DNA from: Bacillus sp. V5-8f
Lineage (GTDB): Bacteria > Bacillota > Bacilli > Bacillales > DSM-1321
Assembly (NCBI RefSeq): GCF_002863565.1
Contig: NZ_PGUW01000026.1
Span: 1 to 64,000 of the forward strand
Reading direction: 5' to 3'
Length of the DNA stretch: 64,000 bases
The first letter of the stretch is position 1; every line of letters starts with the position of its first letter. The translations under genes and the position numbers were made by a program. The notes beneath the pieces are model-generated. The model worked only from the letters and a program-made list of their open reading frames with translations. It did no database searches and had not been told where the DNA came from. Positions 38,468-45,852 of this stretch are shown here, piece by piece.

Positions 38468-38508
38468 AAAAAGCATGTTTGGAGATGAATAACCAGACAT
38501 GCTTTTTT
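38468..38508. terminator. Bidirectional terminator
   Basis: AAAAAGCATGTTTGG (38468-38482) pairs with CCAGACATGCTTTTTT (38493-38508). It sits between the convergent genes ending at 38338 and 38531. Confidence 0.75.
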
Positions 38509-38530
38509 AGTTCTTATTTTTTTATGAGAG

Positions 38531-39166
38531 TCATCTGAAAAATAACTGGATAAATTCAAGATCTGTTATCTGACGTATTGGAACATCACGATACTTTTCT
38601 TTGTCAGTTTGTGGTCGTGGATGAGGTACATAATATACAGGTCTTTTAATAAATTTTTTATTGGTTGATTTCAACACATCATAGCAATATATTTTACTTG
38701 ATACATTTTGAAAAGCATTTACTAAGTTAGAATTATAACTTTGATGTCCAAGCATACCTAATTGGCCCTTCATTCCCCAACCGAGAAAAATAACATTCGC
38801 CTCTGTCATCGCTGTTGATATAAAATTCCAATTAATCATTTCATAAGCAAAATGAGCATTATTTAAATTGTTGCTTGTTCCATCAATAATACTAGAAATG
38901 TTTACAACATGTAATGCATAACAACCTTGATTTTTTGCAAGATCTATTAATTGGTCAACAGAATCATCTGTCTCATCATGAGATGCACTGCTCGGATTCA
39001 TCATAATGGCAGTAAGGACTGTGCCTTCTTCTGCCCAACGCTTTTCCAAAAAATAACGACGTGTCCTGTATGTATTGAATATGGCCTTTCCTTCAATGTC
39101 AGCATATGTACCTGATTCTAAGTCCAGTTGATTGCTATCAGCCAGTTGTTTAAACCACAAAACCAA
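38531..39166 (-). CDS. DUF1643 domain protein
   Basis: 211 residues. DUF1643 landmarks: AIMMNPSSASHDETDDSVDQ near residue 54, CYALHVVNISSIIDGTSN near 85, NVIFLGWGMKGQLGML near 125, and RPVYYVPHPRPQ near the end. The TTG start at 39166 follows AAAGGGG. It is an intact paralogue of the broken copy at 26804-27316. The biochemical role of DUF1643 is unknown. Confidence 0.75.
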   Translation of the reverse strand: MVLWFKQLADSNQLDLESGTYADIEGKAIFNTYRTRRYFLEKRWAEEGTVLTAIMMNPSSASHDETDDSVDQLIDLAKNQGCYALHVVNISSIIDGTSNNLNNAHFAYEMINWNFISTAMTEANVIFLGWGMKGQLGMLGHQSYNSNLVNAFQNVSSKIYCYDVLKSTNKKFIKRPVYYVPHPRPQTDKEKYRDVPIRQITDLEFIQLFFR

Positions 39167-39506
39167 AAACCCCTTTTTAGTTAGAACTTTTACTGAAAGT
39201 TTAAACTAACATGAAAAATTAGACAATATAGTTGCAGAATAACTTTCCAGCTATGCTATATAGCATTCTTTTTCTCGATCACGTTTTAGGCGCGGGTAAT
39301 AATGGCAGACCACTAACAGGAGCCCATTGGGTTAAATTCATTTGTGTGAATGGTTACACGAAGACAATTATCTCCACATATAATCTCAGGTAGAAAATTA
39401 TCTAAGCGATATCTGTAAATGTGAATATAAAAATGTACATTTTTGCTCGTATAAGGAAGTACATATTTGATTTTATTACTTTCAACAGTCGGATATGGTT
39501 AATTGC

Positions 39507-39624
39507 TTACAACTTGACATGGAGCCTCTACGGGCATGACTATAACTCCAAAACGCCAGCCGTATCAAGGGCTGGTTAGCCTATCAAGGCTATCATGCCC
39601 GCCACTCCAGTAAAGTTGTAATAA
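39507..39624. ncRNA. Multi-branched structured element
   Basis: Nested arms close a branched fold. CTTACAACTT (39507-39516) pairs with AAGTTGTAA-t-AAG; TGGAG (39520-39524) pairs with CTCCA (39605-39609); CGGGCATGA (39531-39539) pairs with TCATGCCCG (39593-39601). Inside are two hairpins, CCAGCC/GGCTGG (39556-39575) and TAGCC/GGCTA (39577-39592), whose loops both carry TATCAA. It lies in a 600-bp gene-free stretch. It could be a recombination site, a single-strand origin or a structured RNA. I do not recognise the class. Confidence 0.5.
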
Positions 39625-39767
39625 GCCAAGTGTCAAAAATGCAGAAAATTATGCAATCATTTTTGTACATGCTTAAATTAGCATTTGCAGGATATCCAAT
39701 TAAATTAATTTAAATTAAGTCAATCTAAACAGAAAAGAAAATAATACCCTGTTGAACCCTTCAAGGA

Positions 39768-40052
39768 TTACTTATTCACGTTATATTGAATCCAAGATGT
39801 ATCTTTCCATTGATATACATTTTCAACTTCCGCAAAGATTTCTGCTCTAGACATACCTTTCTTAACCAACTCATTGAATAAAGCGTGAAACTCCATTTGT
39901 TCAAAATAAGCATCACAGCATTTTTTACCTTCCACATAACATTGGCATTTAGCTTTTTCAACAAATCCTTGCCCTGCTTTATTTGCATAGCAGAAAACAG
40001 AGTCGTTAATCGCATCCCTGATTACGTCCACGATAGCCTTTTTATTCTCCAT
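39768..40052 (-). CDS. Small Cys-containing hypothetical protein
   Basis: 94 residues; ATG 40052 follows GAAGGTGAC. Five Cys, including KCQCYVEGKKCCDAYFEQ (about 36-53), could bind metal. Mostly helical. No family recognised; intact and monocistronic. Confidence 0.65.
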   Translation of the reverse strand: MENKKAIVDVIRDAINDSVFCYANKAGQGFVEKAKCQCYVEGKKCCDAYFEQMEFHALFNELVKKGMSRAEIFAEVENVYQWKDTSWIQYNVNK

Positions 40053-40303
40053 TTTGTCACCTTCATTCCTTCAGGGTTATTCCCCATGCCCACTATGTTA
40101 TTAAACTAAAATATTAATAAATTCCTCCAGTTATCTCTAAGGCATTATACCAATATTTAGGCGTTAAATACAGTTGTGTAATATCTAGATTTCTTGCCCA
40201 GTAATGACTGGGGTTTTCATTTATAGACATAAATTTTTTTTGAATAAACTGTTTGTTCATTGTCTTTAATACGGGTAAACAAAAATAAAGGAGGCAGGAT
40301 CAT

Positions 40304-40501
40304 ATGGAATTCTTTAAAAACAAAGAAGACATGTGTAACCCCAGAGTAGATCGCTTTGACCTAAAACCGACAGGTATTCACAAAAAGGAAACACAGAAAA
40401 AGCATATTGGACTAAAGACTAAGCAAAAGAAAATCGAGAAAAAGCTAATAAATACAAGGGACAGGACGGCTGGTAATTGTTACTGGGTCACTGAAGTATG
40501 A
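40304..40501 (+). CDS. Small basic hypothetical protein
   Basis: 65 residues; ATG 40304 has an excellent AAAGGAGG site. Very Lys-rich (GLKTKQKKIEKKLINTRDR). Terminator at 40538. It may be a small DNA- or RNA-binding peptide, but nothing specific can be said. Confidence 0.5.
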   Translation: MEFFKNKEDMCNPRVDRFDLKPTGIHKKETQKKHIGLKTKQKKIEKKLINTRDRTAGNCYWVTEV

Positions 40502-40537
40502 TCGCCCATATGTATTATTAATTCCAAAAGGCAGAAA

Positions 40538-40571
40538 GGAGCAGTATTCTGATGTGATGCTCCGTTTTTTT
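40538..40571 (+). terminator. Terminator of the small basic gene
   Basis: GGAGCA (40538-40543) pairs with TGCTCC (40558-40563), then G and seven T residues. It lies 37 nt after the stop at 40501. Confidence 0.75.
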
Positions 40572-40631
40572 GTTTCAGTTTATAAGTATGTATTACCAAA
40601 ATATCTGCCCTGTTCGATCACTTCACGTCAA

Positions 40632-41387
40632 CTAAATTGTCTTTTGGTGATTAAAGCAATAGACCTTACCTTGAAACTTCTTATTAGATAGACCAAAAGC
40701 AGCAACCTTCTCAGACACAGGTTCATTACAGGTAGCACACTTGGGCCTGCTGTGGATACTGTTTTGCTGCTGTTCTTTATTGTTTTGAAGGGCTACATTG
40801 TGTGTTTCTCTTAGTTCAGGCTCTGTTATGTTAGCCTTTTGGATTATCGCAAAGATGGTTCAATTTCTTGTTCAGTAATGAGTGGAGTATTATTTTGTAA
40901 ATTAAGAACAGAAACCTTTCTGTGAAGGAAATCGGATAACTCCACATCGTAAACAATCAACTCATTGGAAGAAATCTTTCTCATTTCTAAATCCACTTTA
41001 AAGGTACATCTTTTCGTAAAGGATACGATTGATACGAAATGCGCTAAATTTACCATCGATCAAGCTCAACAACGCTTTGATATGGCCATGATTTTGCATA
41101 AACGGATTCATCATTTTAAACTTACCGTTACCTGATCACTCTTTCCGATTCTTTGCTCCGTAAATAGTATCCTGATAATTTTTAGTTTCGATAACAAATA
41201 TGCCATATGGAGTAATAACGATATGATCAATCTGTGAATATCCTGATATGCATTTTGGATTATGCACCATTTTATCCGATAAGTGACTGAACTCTTTTGG
41301 CAATTGATCCAATTGAATATCTATCTTGTATTCTCCTAATTCCCCTTTTCTTACCAAAACCCGCTCATTTTGACCTTTATTTGACAA
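40632..41387 (-). pseudogene. NERD-domain protein, decayed
   Basis: The NERD nuclease-related core lies at 41136-41387: ELGEYKIDIQLDQLPKEFSH, then SQIDHIVITPYGIFVIETKN with the Q-D and E-x-K residues. After a stop, further frames carry FKMMNPFMQNHGHIKALL, RKISSNELIVYDVELSDFLH and finally KCATCNEPVSEKVAAFGLSN with CFNHQ, a zinc-finger tail ending at 40632. Several lesions and a lost N-terminus make it a pseudogene. NERD proteins often sit on plasmids and islands; their role is unproven. Confidence 0.65.
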
Positions 41388-41801
41388 CCGTAGGGACTAC
41401 ATATTCTTATTACAAGAAAACGATTAAGTTAAAGATTATTCGAAAAAAATGGGGCGTTTAGTATATTTTGATTACGGCCAATAGAATTTGTACCATTATT
41501 TGAAAATAATTCGCCACATTTTTCCAATTTCTAACAAAAGACTCCACTAATTCACTATTTTGGTAGGGCTAACGTCAGGAAAATGCATATTTACAACGTG
41601 CCTAATTTCTCGGTTTCATAAGGAGGAATTAGGCTTTAGTTACTTTATAAAAGCGCCCGATTGTAGAATATCGTTTATCTATTGAATAGTAACCATGTAC
41701 TACCCAGCAACCTACTTCATATTTTGGTCAATAACTTAATCCACTTATATCACCCAGCATTTATAACAGAATTTTCAGTAAGTGTAAATAAGATATAAGA
41801 G

Positions 41802-41993
41802 TCACTTTTTGGGCTGATCAAGTGCTTGGTAAGCTACCTGATACTTTCCTCCATCCGCAACTTCTGAATGGTACAAGGCCTTGAGGGCATTGTTTTTTTC
41901 AAGACCATGCTCAGCCTTTAGTTCTTTAAAGCGTGTATGCAGTTCTTTATTCTCCTTAATTAGTTGTTGCATTTGCGATTTTAAATACTTCAA
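41802..41993 (-). CDS. Small coiled-coil protein
   Basis: 63 residues from TTG 41993, with AAAGGAGAT upstream. It begins as a coiled coil (KSQMQQLIKENKELHTRFKE). It lies 35 bp downstream of the YaiI/YqxD gene in the same orientation, so probably cotranscribed. Function unknown. Confidence 0.55.
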   Translation of the reverse strand: MKYLKSQMQQLIKENKELHTRFKELKAEHGLEKNNALKALYHSEVADGGKYQVAYQALDQPKK

Positions 41994-42028
41994 AATATTT
42001 ATCTCCTTTCTAAATCTCTGAGTTTAGC

Positions 42029-42475
42029 CTAATTTTTAACAGAAATAACCTGTTTAAAAAGATCCCTAAATTGCTCCCGGTCTTCTGCTGTAAAAGGCTT
42101 TGGTCCCTTTGTTCGCTGTCCGCCTTTTCTAGCCATTGCACTTAAATAACGTGTTTGTAATAATTGGTCAATATTTTCATTTGTATATCTAAATCCTTTA
42201 TGGTGGAGGACGATAATTCCTTTTGCTAAACCTAGTGACGCAAGACCATAATCTTGCGTAACGATAATATCTCCTTTTTCCACTAACTTCACAATCCGAT
42301 AATCTGCAGCATCTGCTCCAGAATCAACATAAATGGTTTTCACTCCTAATGGCTGTTCTGCATTAGAAAAATGAGAAAAGCTTGTAACAAGGATAACCTG
42401 AATTTCAAAATCGCTTGCTTCAGAAATAATAATATCTTTCACCGGACAAGCATCTGCATCCACATAAATTTTCAT
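42029..42475 (-). CDS. YaiI/YqxD family protein (DUF188)
   Basis: 148 residues; ATG 42475 with AGGAGGGGAAAG upstream. It carries the family signature [16 protein letters not shown] at the N-terminus, then [20 protein letters not shown] and [17 protein letters not shown], a PIN-like Asp arrangement. The length is typical. The fold resembles NYN/PIN ribonucleases but activity is not established. It is usually chromosomal, so its presence between relics shows that element B is mosaic or that this is host DNA. Confidence 0.9.
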   Translation of the reverse strand: MKIYVDADACPVKDIIISEASDFEIQVILVTSFSHFSNAEQPLGVKTIYVDSGADAADYRIVKLVEKGDIIVTQDYGLASLGLAKGIIVLHHKGFRYTNENIDQLLQTRYLSAMARKGGQRTKGPKPFTAEDREQFRDLFKQVISVKN

Positions 42476-42711
42476 CTTTCCCCTCCTGTTAAGAAGTTCG
42501 ACTTACTATTTAACTTGATCTTTTTCAACTATAAAAGGGACTGGTGACTTTTGTTTAAAAATAATAAAGAGTTCTTCCTTTTGCTGTATTTTTCTATCCT
42601 CATATTATACTTTATAGAATTTTGTTGGCAAATGGTCGTTCAATTGCCAACAAAAGATATCTTAGAACTAAATACTTGATTAGAATGTCACACATTTTAT
42701 AGGTGTAAAAG

Positions 42712-42760
42712 AAAAAGGATAAATGTACAGGATGATCACCTGTATACATCTATCCTTTTT
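42712..42760. terminator. Bidirectional terminator
   Basis: AAAAAGGATAAATGTACAGG (42712-42731) pairs with CCTGTATACATCTATCCTTT (one bulge) and runs into T residues. It lies in a gene-free stretch after the relics. Confidence 0.65.
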
Positions 42761-42932
42761 ATACAACAAAAGACCTAATTTACCACAATAACAATATTGT
42801 TTGTTGTTCAACTCTCGCTCCCGTTTGTATAAGTACAATAGTTCACAAATTTACTTTGCTAAAGCGGTAACACTTTTAATCATTTCATAGTATCCTTGTA
42901 CTGTGCAGTAAACTTTTACTTTTTAGAAATAA

Positions 42933-43106
42933 ACGCTATGGCGACCGTCACCCTTCAAAAAACGGTATAATTGTTATTATACGAATAGTTGGGGAATATT
43001 AGAAGGTAACACAAACGTCCCATGTAAAAACTGTGATGGAAAAGGGACAATTCCTACAGCAGAAGGGCAACAACTTCTAGACTTTATAAACAAATACTCG
43101 AAATAA
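42933..43106 (+). pseudogene. Relic of a zinc-knuckle protein
   Basis: The open frame reads TLWRPSPFKKRYNCYYTNSW, then VPCKNCDGKGTIPTAEGQQL, ending at 43106. CxxCDGKG resembles a DnaJ-type zinc knuckle. No start codon. Confidence 0.35.
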
Positions 43107-43155
43107 ACACATGCGCCTCCGAGCAACTTAGGTGGGGCGCATAAAAATAACTATT

Positions 43156-43512
43156 TTAATTAATTACTGGTTGCAAAGTAATTATTCCGGAGATTTCTTT
43201 TAATAAATCAGGATTTTTGTTCATTACCTTTTCGATAAATTCGTTATAACCAATATGATCGTTGATTATCACATTGGCTACTCTTATATCAAATTCAAAG
43301 TCCCCTTTACATCTCCATTCTCGTTCATGTGTCCAATCTTTTATATTATCTAAGTCACTAAGATCCAAACTGACAATGCGCCAATGTTCTCCCTCCGGTA
43401 ATATCTCCTTACCCTTTTCTTTAGTTTCATATAACACAGGCCTTACACCTTTCGTAAAAGCGTAGGGTTTATGGAACGCTATACCAACTGGTCTATATCT
43501 TATTTTATGTGC
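43156..43512 (-). pseudogene. C-terminal fragment with HEREWR motif
   Basis: The frame is open from 43512, with IRYRPVGIAFHKPYAFTKGV, VLYETKEKGKEILPEGEHWR and DNIKDWTHEREWRCKGDFEF. The W-x-HEREWR pattern recurs in an uncharacterised family found beside phage-defence genes. Its N-terminal part is missing, cut where an integrase fragment begins on the other strand. The Met at 43437 is internal, so this is a truncated gene. Confidence 0.5.
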
Positions 43513-43645
43513 TCACCTATTGAATAATGGTGCACCACTGGAAGTCATCCAAAGTTTACTAGGCCATGAGAAAAGTGAGACTACTAGGATATACACACAG
43601 TTAAGCGGCAGCCTAAGACAGGAACTTTATAGAAAGTACTTTTAA
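43508..43645 (+). pseudogene. Tyrosine recombinase, C-terminal fragment
   Basis: Reads CAHLLNNGAPLEVIQSLLGH then EKSETTRIYTQLSGSLRQEL. This is the end of an XerC/phage integrase catalytic domain with the LGH box and the active Tyr in TRIYTQLS. It lacks its start and the R-H-R part. It may come from the same kind of integrase as the N-terminal fragment at 26359-26703, but the middle is missing. Confidence 0.7.
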
Positions 43646-43734
43646 CACGCTGAAAAGCAGTGCAGCAAAATGCATTACTTTTCTTTAATTCTTGCACTTG
43701 TTAGTTCAATATTAACCTTGAGAGCAGCAGGTCA

Positions 43735-44136
43735 CTAAAATTTAACGAATGTGGTAACGCTTTGTTTTGATGCAATAGTTCGTCTGGAAAGCTCTTCTTT
43801 CCATTTCTTTGAGTCTAATTGATATTCACCGTATTGATCTTTGTAAGTTTTTTTTAAGAGATTAATTGTTCTGGCCTCTTCTGGATAATTATGTGATAAG
43901 GGATAACCCAGTCGTCCTTCCTCAAATATATATTGTTCTACAACATCCCCCATTTCCATAAATGAATCTAAGAATGTAATAAATTCAATATCTTCACCTC
44001 CAAGTTCATAAACATAAGGGAGGGTAAACGGCAAACTTTCCTTATACGCTTCACCATTTAGAAATGGATAATTATTTTCACTTGTGTGATATTCAGGAAT
44101 TGGTTTTAATGTAGCGATAAAATAATGAGCTGTCAT
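43735..44136 (-). CDS. Hypothetical protein
   Basis: 133 residues, acidic, with aromatic-rich segments (NYPFLNGEAYKESLPFTLPY, VYELGGEDIEFITFLDSFME). ATG 44136 is preceded by AAAGGGATTTTTCA. No family recognised; the size and acidity are compatible with an immunity-type protein, which is only speculation. Confidence 0.55.
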   Translation of the reverse strand: MTAHYFIATLKPIPEYHTSENNYPFLNGEAYKESLPFTLPYVYELGGEDIEFITFLDSFMEMGDVVEQYIFEEGRLGYPLSHNYPEEARTINLLKKTYKDQYGEYQLDSKKWKEELSRRTIASKQSVTTFVKF

Positions 44137-44354
44137 TGAAAAATCCCTTTCAAAAATACAATATTCTTATTAAAGCAACCCATCATAAGTATAACCTTGA
44201 ATAATATCAATGTTAATGGTTCACCTAACGTCTTCTTTCACTAAACTGCAACATTAGTGACATAAGAAATCATCCAACGCACCGGTTTGTTTAAGTACAT
44301 TTCTTCACAAACCTAGTTTCATTACAGGAATGCTGCTCCGTTAGCTATGCTCTT

Positions 44355-45016
44355 TTAAATAAAGGCGGGTAGTTCTATATCTTTCGCATCGACACCTGCG
44401 GCCCCTTTATTCCTTTTCACCTTTAGAAAAGCTTGGTTGAGATTTTCTCGACTCACGATTCTTCGAATTAATTCCGTATTTGATTCCATATTGTTTCCAT
44501 GTAATCGAGTTTGCACAATTAGAACTCCACACTTCAAAAGAGGTCCTAGGATTCCGTCCATGCTCCCCAATTGAAGTCCTAACAGTTGGCTGTGTCTTCG
44601 TTCCGTTGTAAAAAGCTCTAACATGGTCGCTCCTTTCGTTCTGACCTTCTTAACTGTAAGGTTAATACTATGACGTCGGCTGACTTCTCTACGCTCAGCT
44701 GCCTATCCGCTAGACAGGTTCCCTTTTTAGGGAAGCATAGAGACCTCCCAGGGTAAGTTCATTCACTTTCACCTCGTATATCTGCCACATTTATCCCTAG
44801 TTTGTGCGGGGATATTTCGGACTTAGTTTTGTTTTGCAAACCCGTCCCAAGCTAGGAACCTCAAATGTGATTCGTATACCTCAGACCGAGGATTTGCCTT
44901 GGACTTCCTTCAGATTCCGAGTCATCACGGACACCCTTGCCTTCCGCTAATGGTTCGCATATCCCAACGCCCATAGCGGACTTGCACCGCCTAGTTAATG
45001 AACATGCCTGGCACAC
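44355..45016 (-). mobile_element. Truncated group II intron (5' part plus RT N-terminus)
   Basis: The intron begins with GTGTGCC at 45016 on the minus strand, the GUGYG 5' end of group II introns. About 390 nt of ribozyme-type sequence follow (e.g. GGTGCAAGTCCGC, CAAGGGTGTCCGTGATGAC, CGGTCTGAGGTATACGAA), then an intron-encoded protein from ATG 44624. That protein has the start of the RT/maturase, ELIRRIVSRENLNQAFLKVK then RNKGAAGVDAKDIE, and breaks off at 44355. Catalytic RT motifs, maturase and ribozyme domains V-VI are absent, so it is immobile. The 5' end lies directly after a terminator hairpin (45021-45064), the insertion habit of class C introns. Confidence 0.8.
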
Positions 45017-45020
45017 AAAA

Positions 45021-45064
45021 AGACTGTAGGCAAACTCGATTTTCATCGAGTTTGTCTACAGTCT
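45021..45064 (-). terminator. Terminator hairpin used as intron target
   Basis: AGACTGTAGACAAACTCGAT pairs over 20 bp (one G-U/mismatch) with the opposite arm around GAAA on the minus strand. It is followed by five U residues and then the intron's GTGTG. One arm plus a base (45045-45065) recurs at 16666-16686. Confidence 0.75.
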
Positions 45065-45066
45065 GC

Positions 45067-45092
45067 AACCGCACAACAAGTGCGGTTTTTTT
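45067..45092 (+). terminator. Plus-strand terminator
   Basis: CCGCAC-AACAA-GTGCGG (45069-45085) followed by seven T residues. It insulates the mnx genes from transcription entering from the left. Confidence 0.75.
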
Positions 45093-45141
45093 GGTTAAAT
45101 CTAAATTTTCGTCAAAAGCACAATCATGTCCAAGATTAAAC

Positions 45142-45150
45142 CATAAAATA
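45142..45150 (+). promoter_or_regulatory. Possible sigma-K type -10 element of the mnx genes
   Basis: CATAAAATA matches the sigma-K -10 pattern CATAnnnTA, 36 nt before the first mnx start. A matching AC -35 at the right distance is not obvious. mnx genes of Bacillus SG-1 are expressed in the mother cell late in sporulation, so a sigma-K promoter is expected. Confidence 0.35.
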
Positions 45151-45185
45151 GGACTATAAATAAGTTACAGGAGGAAGGTAACAAA

Positions 45186-45482
45186 ATGAATACAGACAGT
45201 TTCCCATTAATTCCCGAGAACGAGTTATTTGAGGATTTACTTGAAACAGAAATCTTGCTAGTAACAGACCGGGATCAATTAAATCTTTTAGGACAAACAT
45301 TTCGTCCCATTTTTACAGGTAGGGTAGCAAAGGTGACAAATGGCTTTCTTACTTTAGATCCAGTGATCATCAAAATGCATAATGCCCCATTTTATAAGTT
45401 TCCGACTCCCCTTAGCTTTCCATTTGAAAGAATCGCCTGGTTTACTCCATTTGATCCACAAAGACGTCTCCCATTAGTCTAA
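45186..45482 (+). CDS. mnxE: MnxE-like subunit of the Mn oxidase complex
   Basis: 98 residues; ATG 45186 has AGGAGGAAGG upstream. The middle reads ETEILLVTDRDQLNLLGQTF, then GRVAKVTNGFLTLDPVIIKM and a closing FPFERIAWFTPF, the pattern of a small Sm-like barrel. It is the first of three tightly spaced genes ending in mnxG. In Bacillus SG-1 and PL-12, MnxE and MnxF are small copper-binding subunits that assemble with MnxG into the active Mn(II) oxidase. The assignment rests on size, order and neighbour; it could be swapped with MnxF. Confidence 0.7.
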   Translation: MNTDSFPLIPENELFEDLLETEILLVTDRDQLNLLGQTFRPIFTGRVAKVTNGFLTLDPVIIKMHNAPFYKFPTPLSFPFERIAWFTPFDPQRRLPLV

Positions 45483-45504
45483 CCTTAATGATAGAGGTGA
45501 AAAT

Positions 45505-45837
45505 ATGACAAAGAACAGTGAAGCAAGAGAAAAATTTCTTCAAGAAATGGGGCTCTCGCACGAATGCGGTGTTAATGCAATTCGCCAAGCAGCGGTGAGC
45601 TATGAGTATAAAAGAAACAAAGAACGACGAGCTTTTATTCTTATGGGACCTTATCCATTTATGGTTATTGGAGTGATCAAAGAGGTAACTAGTGATTTTG
45701 TCATAATTAAAGTAGAGGCAACCAATATATCCGAATTAGATGAGGAAGTGTTTCGAATTCATCTAGATCAAATAGAAGTATTTTTCATTGAAGATGGGAA
45801 ACATAAAATTCCAAATCTAAAGGAAGGCTTTTGCTAA
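45505..45837 (+). CDS. mnxF: MnxF-like subunit of the Mn oxidase complex
   Basis: 110 residues; ATG 45505 follows AGAGGTG, 22 bp after the previous stop. The core is RRAFILMGPYPFMVIGVIKE, VTSDFVIIKVEAT, then EEVFRIHLDQIEVFF, again a small barrel with a final hydrophilic strand. It ends 15 bp before the mnxG start, so the three are one operon. The role is as for MnxE: oligomeric partner of the multicopper oxidase. Confidence 0.7.
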   Translation: MTKNSEAREKFLQEMGLSHECGVNAIRQAAVSYEYKRNKERRAFILMGPYPFMVIGVIKEVTSDFVIIKVEATNISELDEEVFRIHLDQIEVFFIEDGKHKIPNLKEGFC

Positions 45838-45852
45838 AGGAGGAGGAGATTG

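Noticed and set aside
39507-39624. Reading of the branched element as a T-box or known riboswitch
   Set aside because: There is no downstream gene in range, no T-box sequence and no terminator/antiterminator pair; I keep it as unidentified.
44861-45046. 61-residue minus ORF (MKIEFAYSLFVCQACS)
   Set aside because: It lies in the ribozyme part of the group II intron and the adjacent terminator hairpin, which are not coding.
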